Assembly (NCBI GenBank): GCA_007118235.1
Contig: SKRY01000138.1
Location: 1-5,859 of the forward strand
From: Candidatus Hydrogenedentota bacterium
GTDB taxonomy: Bacteria; Hydrogenedentota; Hydrogenedentia; Hydrogenedentales; SLHB01
Length of the DNA stretch: 5,859 bases
Direction of reading: 5' to 3'
The notes beneath the pieces are model-generated. The model did no database searches and had not been told where the DNA came from. It saw only the letters and a program-made list of their open reading frames with translations. Both the position numbers and the translations under genes were made by a program. Shown here piece by piece: positions 1-5,859 of the stretch. Position 1 is the stretch's first letter. Each line of letters begins with the position of its first letter.

Positions 1-686
1 CCGATGAAGACCGCGCGGGAGACGATGGAATGGCCGATGTTGACTTCATTGAGCCCGCTAATGGCGGCTACGGGCCGGAGATTGCGGATGGTTAGACCGT
101 GACCCGCATTGAAGATCAGGCCCGAGTCAATGGCGTGCGCGGCGGCCTGCACCAGCCGGTTGAGTTCATCCTTCGTGCTGGCTTCATCCGCGTTAGCATA
201 TGCGCCGGTATGCAATTCCACATAATCCGCCCCCGTCGCGGCGGACGCCTCAACCTGCTCTTGCTCAGGATCGATGAACATGCTCACCTTGACGCCTGCC
301 TCATGGAACCGCGAAACCACCTCGGTAAGCCGTTCCCGCTGACTGGCGACGTCCAAGCCGCCCTCGGTGGTGACCTCCTGGCGGTTTTCGGGCACGAGAC
401 ACACGGTGTGCGGCTGGATGCCGGTGGCGATGCCGATGATTTCGTCCACGGCGGCCATTTCGAGGTTCAGCCGCACATTAAGCACCTGAGCCAGCAGCTC
501 CACATCGCGATCCTGAATGTGGCGGCGATCCTGGCGCAGGTGGACCGTGATCTGATGGGCCCCGGTCAGCTCGCAGACCTTGGCCGCGGCGATCACGTCA
601 GGCTCAACGCCTTTCCGGGCCTCCCGCAACGTGGCGACATGGTCTATGTTAACGCCGAGTTCGACGCTGACGCCTTTTGCTTCCAT
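1..686 (-). CDS. pdxJ: Pyridoxine 5'-phosphate synthase PdxJ (3' end cut off by window edge)
   Basis: PdxJ condenses 3-amino-2-oxopropyl phosphate (1-amino-acetone 3-phosphate) with 1-deoxyxylulose 5-phosphate to form pyridoxine 5'-phosphate, the ring-closing step of DXP-dependent vitamin B6 synthesis in the cytoplasm. I translated the minus strand from the ATG at 686. The 228 complete codons match the family throughout: an N-terminal GVNIDHVATLR (residues 11-21), TVHLRQDRRHI (47-57) with His49, NLEMA (74-78) with Glu76, LVPENRQEVTTEGGLDV (97-113), and NAGHGL (193-198) with His196. These two His and the Glu correspond to known active-site residues of E. coli PdxJ. The frame is still open at base 1, just after NIGHSIVSRAVFIG, so about 10-20 C-terminal residues lie outside the window. 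The ATG is preceded by GAGGGGGG (690-697), with the GAGG core 7 bases away. It lies 32 bases after the glmM stop codon and is probably the next gene of the same operon. Confidence 0.97.
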   Translation of the reverse strand, partial: MEAKGVSVELGVNIDHVATLREARKGVEPDVIAAAKVCELTGAHQITVHLRQDRRHIQDRDVELLAQVLNVRLNLEMAAVDEIIGIATGIQPHTVCLVPENRQEVTTEGGLDVASQRERLTEVVSRFHEAGVKVSMFIDPEQEQVEASAATGADYVELHTGAYANADEASTKDELNRLVQAAAHAIDSGLIFNAGHGLTIRNLRPVAAISGLNEVNIGHSIVSRAVFI

Positions 687-718
687 CGTCCCCCCTCGTG
701 TGTGGCCAGCCGGTTAGC

Positions 719-2086
719 TTATCCTTCCTTGACGGCGAGTTCGCCCAGCGCGGCGATTTCGTTGGCGATGCGTTCGGTCAATTTTTCCGCGACCCGCCCG
801 TCATCGTGTTGCACCATCACCCGCACGATCGGCTCCGTGCCGGATGGCCGCAATACGATGCGGCCCTTGCCGCCCAATTCCTCCATGGCGCGCTCGCTGA
901 TTTGGTCCAACACGTCCTTGCCGGGCTTCGCCCTCCCATTCAAGGGCACCGTCCGGTGCGCCTCGGGAAGCGGCTGGTAGGCGCTGCCCAGCACGGACAA
1001 GCCCTGCGCCTTGCGCAACATGGCGGCGAGAACCTGAAGGGCGGTGATCAGGGCGTCGCCCGTGGTGTTATGCTCGAGAAGCACGATGTGCCCGGAGGAT
1101 TCGCCGCCCAGAACCAAGCCTTGTTCGCGCATGGTCTCGACCACATGGCGATCGCCCACCTTGGTCCACACAATTTGCGCGTTCCACGGCGCGATGGCGC
1201 GCTGCAGGCCGCCGTTGGCCATGATGGTGGTGGCGAGGGTCTTATGGGGCAAGGCCTCGCGTTCAAGGAGGTCCCTGGCCAGCACGGCGAGCAGGGCGTT
1301 CCCGTCAAGCAGGCGGCCGTCGTTGTCCGCCATGACCACGCGATCTCCGTCACCGTCAAAGGCCACGCCCAAATCGGCGCGTTCGCGGATCACCGTGGCC
1401 CGCATTTCCTCGGGGTGCATGGATCCGCAGCGATGGTTGATGTTGACGCCGTTGGGATTGACGCCGATGGGAATGACGTCCGCGCCAAGTTCGGCCAATG
1501 CGTTCGGGGCCACCTTGTACGCGGCCCCGTGGGCGCAGTCCACGACGATGCGCAACCCATCCAGACGCAAGTCGCGGGGGAAGGAGGCCTTGGCGAACTC
1601 GATGTAACGGCCCGCGGCATCGTCAATGCGTCTCGCCCAACCGATGCCATCGGGCGCGGGTTTGAAATGGTCAATCTCATTGCCCATCACAAGCGCCTCG
1701 ATCTCATCTTCCAGCTTATCATCCAGCTTGAAGCCGTCCGGCCCGAAAAACTTGATGCCGTTGTACTGGAACGGGTTGTGGCTTGCGGAGATCATGATGG
1801 CGGCGTCGGTGCGCAGGCTGCGCATGATGTAGGACACCCCCGGGGTGGGTAACGGCCCCACCAGCAACACGTTCACGCCCATGCTGCACAGGCCCGCCGT
1901 GAGGGCGTTCTCGAACATATAGCCGGATTGGCGCGTATCCTTGCCGATGAGAATGGTGTGCGGGCGGTCGCCCCGGCGGAAGACGTGGCCAGCCGCGCGG
2001 CCAAGGCGCAGGGCCATATCCGCCGTCATGGGATACTCGTTCGCGACGCCCCGTATCCCGTCAGTGCCAAACAGCCGTTCAGTCAT
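719..2086 (-). CDS. glmM: Phosphoglucosamine mutase GlmM
   Basis: GlmM interconverts glucosamine 6-phosphate and glucosamine 1-phosphate, feeding UDP-GlcNAc synthesis for peptidoglycan and lipopolysaccharide. The 455-residue protein has the four-domain phosphohexomutase layout. It opens with RLFGTDGIRG (4-13). The phosphoserine loop ISASHNP (99-105) carries the catalytic Ser102, the same number as in E. coli. The Mg-binding loop DGDGDR has Asp244, Asp246 and Asp248. The sugar-recognition loop is GGESSGH (327-333), and the phosphate-binding loop is RPSGTEP (413-419). The GGESSGH form and overall similarity point to GlmM rather than ManB or Pgm. Length is close to E. coli GlmM (445). I chose the ATG at 2086 because GGGGAGAA (from 2100 down) sits 8 bases upstream and the protein then begins MTERLFGTDG as is usual. 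An upstream ATG at 2110 and a longer open frame to 2113 would add only an atypical leader inside folP. The start overlaps the folP stop by 8 bases (ATGACTGA), so translational coupling is likely. Activation by phosphorylation of Ser102 is known for the family. Confidence 0.97.
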   Translation of the reverse strand: MTERLFGTDGIRGVANEYPMTADMALRLGRAAGHVFRRGDRPHTILIGKDTRQSGYMFENALTAGLCSMGVNVLLVGPLPTPGVSYIMRSLRTDAAIMISASHNPFQYNGIKFFGPDGFKLDDKLEDEIEALVMGNEIDHFKPAPDGIGWARRIDDAAGRYIEFAKASFPRDLRLDGLRIVVDCAHGAAYKVAPNALAELGADVIPIGVNPNGVNINHRCGSMHPEEMRATVIRERADLGVAFDGDGDRVVMADNDGRLLDGNALLAVLARDLLEREALPHKTLATTIMANGGLQRAIAPWNAQIVWTKVGDRHVVETMREQGLVLGGESSGHIVLLEHNTTGDALITALQVLAAMLRKAQGLSVLGSAYQPLPEAHRTVPLNGRAKPGKDVLDQISERAMEELGGKGRIVLRPSGTEPIVRVMVQHDDGRVAEKLTERIANEIAALGELAVKEG

Positions 2087-2972
2087 TGTGCGTTCTCCCC
2101 ATAATCGCATCACTCATGCGCGCCACGCGCCCCATCGTTTTCACATCATGCACCCGGACGGCGGAGGCCCCGTGGGCGATGGCGATGGCCACCGTGGCCG
2201 CCGTGCCCTCGGTCCGCTGATCCGGGGACGCATCAAGCACCTTGCCTATCGTCGACTTGTTGGACGTTCCCACAAGGAGGGGCCGCCCCAACTCCTTGAA
2301 CTCGCCGAGGCGCCGCAGGAGATGGAGATTGTGCTGGACGGTCTTACCGAAACCAAAGCCGGGGTCGAGCCAGAGGCGTTCCTCCGGGATCCCTTGGCGC
2401 ACGGCGTAATCCAAACGCTCCTCGAAAAAAGCCCGGATATCGTCAACCACGTCATCATAGCGCGGCGCATCCTGCATGGTCTTAGGAGCGCCCTGCATGT
2501 GCATGAGCACGCATTCGCAGCCCGCGCTGGCCAGGACATCCGCCATGGCGGGATCGCCGCGCAAGGCGGTGATGTCGTTGATCATCCAAGCCCCGGCCTC
2601 AAGCGCGCGGCGGGCCGTTTCTCCGCGGTAGGTATCGACGGAGAGAGGGAGGCCGATCTCCGCAAGGCCTTTAATAACGGGTAAAATCCGGTTCCGTTCT
2701 TCCTCGGGTTTCACTGCTTCGGCGCCGGGACGGGACGATTCGCCGCCGATATCCACGATGTCCGCCCCTTGGTCCGCCAAGCGCCGGGCGTGCTGGCGCG
2801 CGGTGTCCGTCTCAAGAAAACGGCCCCCGTCAAAAAAGGAATCGGGCGTGACGTTGAGCACGCCCATGACCACGGTCTTCCGCCGCGCCAAGCGGAAGAC
2901 CGGTTCTCTCAAAGCCGGCTTACACACCGTCGGGCAAAGGGTCTCCCGGTTCCATACCGGCGGTTTCATCAC
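2079..2972 (-). CDS. folP: Dihydropteroate synthase FolP
   Basis: FolP condenses 6-hydroxymethyl-7,8-dihydropterin diphosphate with p-aminobenzoate to give 7,8-dihydropteroate, the folate-pathway step inhibited by sulfonamides. The 297-residue TIM-barrel protein shows the family signatures in order. MGVLNVTPDSFFDGG (36-50) holds the Mg/diphosphate Asn40. GADIVDIGGESSRPGA (69-84) is the second pterin/pABA loop. SVDT (111-114) has Asp113 and MINDITALRGD (130-140) has Asn132. LDPGFGFGK (202-210) has Asp203, VGTSNKSTIG (234-243) has Lys239, and VRVHDV (272-277) has Arg273 and His275. One difference stands out: the Arg normally before the catalytic Lys (SRKS) is Asn238 here. The likely start is GTG at 2972 or the very next codon, ATG at 2969. 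GGGAGG at 2981-2986 is 8 and 11 bases upstream of these. The first ~53 bases overlap the end of ftsH. A GTG at 2927 would also give a normal-length protein but has a poorly spaced SD. The 3' end overlaps glmM by 8 bases. Confidence 0.97.
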   Translation of the reverse strand: MMKPPVWNRETLCPTVCKPALREPVFRLARRKTVVMGVLNVTPDSFFDGGRFLETDTARQHARRLADQGADIVDIGGESSRPGAEAVKPEEERNRILPVIKGLAEIGLPLSVDTYRGETARRALEAGAWMINDITALRGDPAMADVLASAGCECVLMHMQGAPKTMQDAPRYDDVVDDIRAFFEERLDYAVRQGIPEERLWLDPGFGFGKTVQHNLHLLRRLGEFKELGRPLLVGTSNKSTIGKVLDASPDQRTEGTAATVAIAIAHGASAVRVHDVKTMGRVARMSDAIMGRTHND

Positions 2973-4893
2973 TCATCTCGCCTCCCGGGGGAGGTGAGAC
3001 AACAACCCCTTCCTCGCGCCGGCCCGGCACATGTTTGTCCTTGGCGGGCTCCGGAGGCAAGAGGTGTTTGCCGCCATTCGCGGTGATGATCTCGTCGATT
3101 TCTTGGGCTTCAAGGGTCTCGCGTTCGTATAAGGCTTCCGCCAGCGCCACCAAAATGTCCTTGTGGTCGATCATCATCTGCTTCACGTCGCTGTAGGCGT
3201 CCTCAAGCAGCTTATGCACAGTCTTATCCACCGCCGAGGCGGTTTCCTCGCTGTAGTTGCGCTCCTTGACGAAATCCCGGCCCAGAAACACCTCGCCGTT
3301 GCTGCCGCCAAACGACACGGGCCCAAGCTCGCTCATGCCCCACTCACACACCATGGCGTGAGCACGGTCCGTGGCGACCTTGAGGTCGTTGGCGGCGCCG
3401 CTCGTGAATTCGCCGAACACGGTGTCCTCGGCCGCCCGGCCGCCCATGAGCACGCGCAACTGGGCAAGACAGTAGGACTTGGACAAGCTGTAGCGGTCTT
3501 CCTGTGGAATCATGCTGGTCAAGCCCAGCGACGGCCCGCGGGGAATAATGGTCACTTTGTGGATGGGATCGGCGTTGGGCAGAAACCGGCCCACCAGCAC
3601 ATGGCCCGCCTCGTGGTAGGCCGTGTTGCGCTTCTCCGCCGGACTCAACACTAGGCTGCGCCGCTCGGGCCCCATCATGACCCGGTCCTTGGCGTCCTCG
3701 AAATCCTGCATCGTGACCGTATCGTGACTCCGCCGCGCGGCCAAGAGCGCCGCTTCATTCACCATGTTGGCGAGATCCGCGCCGGAGAAACCCGAGGTCC
3801 CGCGCGCCAAGGTTTGCAGGTTTACGTCTTCGTCCGCCGGGATGTTCTTGCCCTTGACATGGATCTCCAGAATCTTCTCCCGGCCCTTGACGTCGGGATT
3901 GGGCACGACAATCTGCCGGTCGAACCGGCCCGGCCGCAACAGCGCGCGGTCAAGTACGTCGGGCCGGTTGGTGGCGGCCATCAGAATGACCCCATCGCTT
4001 GAGTTGAAGCCGTCCATCTCCACGAGCAGTTGGTTAAGCGTCTGCTCGCGTTCGTCGTGACCACCGCCGAGACCCGCCCCGCGCTGGCGGCCCACGGCGT
4101 CCAGCTCGTCAATGAAAATGATGCACGGCGCGTGTTTCTGCCCTTGTTGGAACAGATCGCGCACGCGGCTCGCCCCCACGCCCACGAACATCTCGACGAA
4201 ATCGGAGCCGCTGATGCTGAAGAATGGCGCATTGGCCTCGCCCGCGACGGCCCGGCCCAGCAAGGTCTTTCCAGTCCCCGGCGGCCCCACCAGCAGGACG
4301 CCCTTGGGAATCTTGCCTCCCAGCCGCGTGAATTTCTGGGGATCCTTCAAGAACTCTACGACTTCCTGCAACTCTTCCTTGGCTTCATCCACCCCGGAGA
4401 CATCGTTGAAGGTCACCGTTTGGTCGCTGTGGTTGACCAGCTTCGCCCGGCTCTTCCCAAACGACATGGCCTTATTGTTGCCGCCTTGCATGTGCCGGAA
4501 CATGAAGAACCAGAACAGGCCGATGATCAGCAGCAGCGGGATCATATTGATGAGGAAGCTCGACATCATGGTGCTGTCGCGCTTCATGCTGTAGTCGACC
4601 CCCTGCGCGGACAGCATTTGCTCCCAGTCATCGGGAAAAGTGTGCCACTCAAACTCCATGCGTTGCTGATTTTCGACGGGCTCCTTGAATTCGGCTTCGT
4701 AAGCGAATCCATCCTCGCCCAAGTTGGTGACACTTAACTCAGCGATATTGTCACGCTCCAGCTCCCGCTCGAAGTCTTGTTTTCGCAGCTCAACCGTGGG
4801 CCCGCTAATGCTGTCCGCGTAGTACATCAGCGCCAGCGCCCCGATGAGCAGCAGGATCAGCCAGAGCGAAATCTGTTTCAAAAAACCGTTCAT
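2920..4893 (-). CDS. ftsH: ATP-dependent zinc metalloprotease FtsH
   Basis: FtsH is a hexameric inner-membrane AAA+ protease that extracts and degrades misfolded membrane proteins and selected cytosolic regulators. The 657-residue protein has a first membrane helix (about 8-26), a periplasmic domain (about 28-110) and a second helix (about 112-132). The AAA module has Walker A GPPGTGKT (203-210), pore motif Phe236-Val-Gly, Walker B IIFIDE (258-263), and the second region of homology ending LRPGRFDR with arginine fingers Arg320 and Arg323. The peptidase domain has HEAGH (427-431; His427, Glu428, His431) and a later Asp503 as expected third zinc ligand. Residues from about 610 form a Pro-, Gly- and acid-rich tail that looks disordered. 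The length is close to E. coli FtsH (644). The ATG at 4893 gives the standard short cytoplasmic N-terminus, but the only SD-like sequence, AAGGA, is 15 bases upstream, so initiation signals are weak. It is the first gene of the block with folP, glmM and pdxJ. Confidence 0.98.
   Translation of the reverse strand: MNGFLKQISLWLILLLIGALALMYYADSISGPTVELRKQDFERELERDNIAELSVTNLGEDGFAYEAEFKEPVENQQRMEFEWHTFPDDWEQMLSAQGVDYSMKRDSTMMSSFLINMIPLLLIIGLFWFFMFRHMQGGNNKAMSFGKSRAKLVNHSDQTVTFNDVSGVDEAKEELQEVVEFLKDPQKFTRLGGKIPKGVLLVGPPGTGKTLLGRAVAGEANAPFFSISGSDFVEMFVGVGASRVRDLFQQGQKHAPCIIFIDELDAVGRQRGAGLGGGHDEREQTLNQLLVEMDGFNSSDGVILMAATNRPDVLDRALLRPGRFDRQIVVPNPDVKGREKILEIHVKGKNIPADEDVNLQTLARGTSGFSGADLANMVNEAALLAARRSHDTVTMQDFEDAKDRVMMGPERRSLVLSPAEKRNTAYHEAGHVLVGRFLPNADPIHKVTIIPRGPSLGLTSMIPQEDRYSLSKSYCLAQLRVLMGGRAAEDTVFGEFTSGAANDLKVATDRAHAMVCEWGMSELGPVSFGGSNGEVFLGRDFVKERNYSEETASAVDKTVHKLLEDAYSDVKQMMIDHKDILVALAEALYERETLEAQEIDEIITANGGKHLLPPEPAKDKHVPGRREEGVVVSPPPGGEMSDETAGMEPGDPLPDGV
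2981..2986 (-). promoter_or_regulatory. folP ribosome binding site inside ftsH
   Basis: On the minus strand this reads GGGAGG, a strong Shine-Dalgarno core. It lies within the last codons of ftsH, 8 bases before the folP GTG at 2972 and 11 before the ATG at 2969. It is the main reason for choosing the upstream folP start rather than the GTG at 2927, which would overlap ftsH by only 8 bases. Confidence 0.6.
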
Positions 4894-4934
4894 AACGAGA
4901 TGAAAGAATCCTTTTGACGTGGGATGGAGTGATC

Positions 4935-4951
4935 TCCGGAACCGTTCCGGA
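4935..4951. repeat. Perfect 7-bp inverted repeat in the predicted ftsH leader
   Basis: TCCGGAA (4935-4941), a 3-base centre CCG, and TTCCGGA (4945-4951) form a perfect dyad. If the proposed promoter at 4971-4999 is right, the dyad falls about 13-29 bases downstream of the transcription start, in the untranslated leader. It could be a repressor operator on DNA or a short hairpin in the RNA. No U-run follows on either strand, so it does not look like an intrinsic terminator. A second small dyad, GGAG-4-CTCC (4926-4937 on the plus strand), shares TCC with it, so the two RNA stems could not form together. Function is inferred only. Confidence 0.45.
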
Positions 4952-4970
4952 CTTTACCATATACTTCTCT

Positions 4971-4999
4971 ATCATAACACAGGACGGGAAAGCGCACAA
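4971..4999 (-). promoter_or_regulatory. Candidate sigma-70 type promoter for ftsH operon
   Basis: Reading the minus strand, TTGTGC (4999-4994) and TATGAT (4976-4971) are separated by 17 bases. The -10 element matches TATAAT at five of six positions and is preceded by TGT, giving an extended -10 (TGnTATGAT). The -35 element matches only the TTG of the consensus. Transcription would start near 4964, leaving a leader of about 70 bases before the ftsH ATG. This stretch is also locally AT-rich compared with its surroundings. No clear heat-shock sigma-32 type promoter was recognised, although ftsH is heat-induced in many bacteria. Confidence 0.45.
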
Positions 5000-5152
5000 T
5001 GCGGATTCCTGATTCGCCGCCGCGGAGCTACCCCTTCACTGTCCAGGGAATGGGCAGGACGCAGGCGGTTCTCTCTCCGTCAGTTACTGAGAAATGGCGT
5101 TCATAAGCTGTTGGAATGTGAGACGTTATCCTCGCAACAACCGTGGTGGCCT

Positions 5153-5172
5153 CCATACGGCGGCGCGTACGG
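5153..5172 (-). terminator. Weak hairpin just after the Nudix gene, possible transcript end
   Basis: On the minus strand CCGTACG (5172-5166) and CGTATGG (5159-5153) can pair over seven base pairs, including one G-U wobble, around a 6-base loop CGCCGC. The stem begins three bases after the Nudix stop codon. It lacks the U-run of an intrinsic terminator, so it may instead be a 3'-end stabilising hairpin, or chance pairing in GC-rich DNA. The rest of the gap up to the ftsH promoter (about 5000-5150) holds no RNA gene or coding sequence that I can support. Confidence 0.25.
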
Positions 5173-5175
5173 CCA

Positions 5176-5724
5176 TCACGGGCGGGACAGGCTCTCATCC
5201 GCGGGAGACGGCCGCTCCAGCGCATCATACGCAGCCAACAACTCCCGGTGGGCCTGGAACGCAAGAGGAGGCCGCTCAACAGCTCCGAACAGGCCCACAT
5301 CCATCGCGTCCGACCGAGCCTCCATATCCCCTTCCCAACCATCCAGCCGGTAGCCGAGCACCACGACCGCTCCGGATATCGGGCTCTGTTGTGTGCTGAC
5401 GCCAAAAAGCCGCGCGCCGCGGCCCCGGAGGCCGGTCTCCTCTTCCAACTCGCGCAGCGCCGCTTCCTCGGTGGTCTCGCCCAACTCGACAAAACCGCCG
5501 GGCAGACTCCATAACCCTTTGGCCGGTTCGACCGCCCGCTGGACAAAGAGCACCTTGCCCTGGCCGTCGCTTACCACGCAGCAAGCCGCGGGCACAGGGT
5601 TCAAGTAGTAGAAACGATGGCAGCGCTCACAATGGGGACGCGGACTCTCACCGTCGTCGCGCGATTCAAGCGATTCGCCGCAAATTGGGCAGAAATTCCA
5701 TGCAAATGGCGCCGGTTTGCTCAT
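5176..5724 (-). CDS. Nudix hydrolase with N-terminal zinc ribbon
   Basis: Nudix enzymes cleave nucleoside diphosphates linked to another moiety; the substrate here cannot be read from sequence. The 182-residue protein begins with a zinc-ribbon pattern, Cys12-x2-Cys15 and Cys32-x2-Cys35, followed by FYYLNPVPA (38-46), as in Nudix proteins with a short N-terminal zinc ribbon. The complete Nudix box G-x5-E-x7-REL-x-EE-x-GL spans 77-99, with Gly77, Glu83, Arg91, Glu92, Glu95 and Glu96. The LWSLPGGFVE lead-in is typical. The protein is shorter than NudC (E. coli NudC is 257 residues), and I do not see NudC's SQPWPFP-type motif after the box, so it is not called NADH pyrophosphatase. The ATG at 5724 has a modest AGG (TTAGGT) 5 bases upstream. 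The 282 bases between it and ftsH, with a separate promoter candidate, suggest it is not part of the ftsH operon. There is no sign of damage. Confidence 0.9.
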   Translation of the reverse strand: MSKPAPFAWNFCPICGESLESRDDGESPRPHCERCHRFYYLNPVPAACCVVSDGQGKVLFVQRAVEPAKGLWSLPGGFVELGETTEEAALRELEEETGLRGRGARLFGVSTQQSPISGAVVVLGYRLDGWEGDMEARSDAMDVGLFGAVERPPLAFQAHRELLAAYDALERPSPADESLSRP

Positions 5725-5732
5725 ACATACCT

Positions 5733-5754
5733 AACTTTATCATGGCCCCGGCCA
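5733..5754 (-). promoter_or_regulatory. Possible promoter/operator region of the Nudix gene
   Basis: On the minus strand, TTGCAT (just upstream, 5761-5756) and TAAAGT (5738-5733) are 17 bases apart, a poor but recognisable sigma-70 arrangement that would give a very short leader before the ATG at 5724. Between the two boxes lies a small dyad, TGGCC-CC-GGCCA on the plus strand (5743-5754), where a regulator could bind. Each element is weak and could be chance. Confidence 0.2.
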
Positions 5755-5759
5755 GGATG

Positions 5760-5809
5760 CAACGCCTCACAGTGTTTGCGTGCGCTTCTTCTATCGCTCC
5801 AAGGCGTTG
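5760..5809. repeat. 8-bp inverted repeat with 34-base spacer
   Basis: CAACGCCT (5760-5767) and AGGCGTTG (5802-5809) are exact reverse complements separated by 34 bases. They flank the putative stop codon of the edge reading frame and lie upstream of the Nudix gene. The arms could pair in a transcript entering from the right, or be half-sites for a dimeric regulator. No U-run follows, so it is not called a terminator. Confidence 0.25.
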
Positions 5810-5859
5810 GGGTAAGGCGGGAGCGTGCTCAAACGGGGATCCTCGACTGGACCGCCCAC
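5791..5859 (-). CDS. Possible 3' end of an unidentified gene (window edge)
   Basis: One minus-strand frame is open from the right edge to a TAG at 5791-5793, giving 22 codons that read VGGPVEDPRLSTLPPYPNAL followed by ER. The ending resembles the proline-rich tail of a real protein, and the stop lies 66 bases before the Nudix start, a normal intergenic distance. The piece is too short to identify or to test for codon bias, and the frame could be accidental. Another minus frame is also open through this stretch, but it runs on into the Nudix gene as an overlapping shadow, so this frame is preferred. Confidence 0.3.
   Translation of the reverse strand: MGGPVEDPRLSTLPPYPNALER

Noticed and set aside
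99..980. Plus-strand open frame (293 codons) across pdxJ and the end of glmM
   Set aside because: It spans two real minus-strand genes and the gap between them, with no family resemblance, so it is a composition shadow.
677..1852. Long open frame on the plus strand (391 codons) opposite glmM
   Set aside because: It is antisense to a full-length GlmM whose motifs are all intact. High GC with G/C-rich third positions readily produces such opposite-strand frames, and the translation has no recognisable domain.
4030..4737. Plus-strand open frame (235 codons) opposite the ftsH AAA domain
   Set aside because: The antisense region is fully explained by FtsH Walker and second-region motifs. The plus-strand translation is rich in His, Ala and Leu as expected from a reverse-complement shadow.
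4805..4999. Minus-strand frame of 64 codons over the ftsH promoter and start
   Set aside because: It overlaps the ftsH N-terminus in another frame, and its first codons cover the proposed -35 element, so it could not be translated from that promoter.
5028..5156. Small minus-strand frame (ATG at 5156, 42 codons) between the Nudix gene and ftsH
   Set aside because: It has no ribosome binding site, its codons do not show the GC-rich third positions of the neighbours, and it is the tail of a longer shadow frame running through the Nudix gene.
4894..5175. Search of the intergenic region for a tRNA, riboswitch or other structured RNA
   Set aside because: Apart from the listed dyads I found no cloverleaf, no conserved riboswitch core and no terminator with a U-run.
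1..5859. Search for a CRISPR array, insertion sequence, phage genes or a defence or toxin-antitoxin system
   Set aside because: No spaced direct repeats, transposase, integrase or terminal repeats were seen. About 90% of the window is occupied by five housekeeping-type genes.

Overview
The window is a compact bacterial housekeeping segment. All convincing genes lie on the minus strand, so transcription reads from high to low coordinates. In transcription order they are: a possible 3' tail of an unidentified gene at the right edge, a zinc-ribbon Nudix hydrolase, a roughly 280-base intergenic region with the likely ftsH promoter, then ftsH, folP, glmM and a pdxJ that runs off the left edge.

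The four-gene block ftsH-folP-glmM-pdxJ looks like one transcription unit. folP starts inside the last ~50 bases of ftsH, glmM starts 8 bases before the end of folP, and pdxJ follows glmM after 32 bases with its own ribosome binding site. The products are the membrane AAA+ zinc protease FtsH, dihydropteroate synthase (folate), phosphoglucosamine mutase (UDP-GlcNAc for peptidoglycan and LPS) and pyridoxine 5'-phosphate synthase (vitamin B6). All expected catalytic motifs are present, and I saw no frameshift or decay.

The DNA is GC-rich (roughly 60% by eye). From general knowledge, ftsH-folP-glmM is the classic proteobacterial order, and glmM followed by pdxJ is familiar from Deltaproteobacteria-like genomes. 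PdxJ implies the DXP-dependent vitamin B6 route. A Gram-negative bacterium, possibly deltaproteobacterial or from a related or candidate phylum, fits best, but I cannot place it more precisely.

I did not find a previously undescribed system. The points worth a second look are modest: a perfect 7-bp dyad in the predicted ftsH leader, an Arg-to-Asn difference next to the catalytic lysine of FolP, the gene order itself, a Nudix enzyme of unknown substrate, and small unexplained sequence near the right edge.
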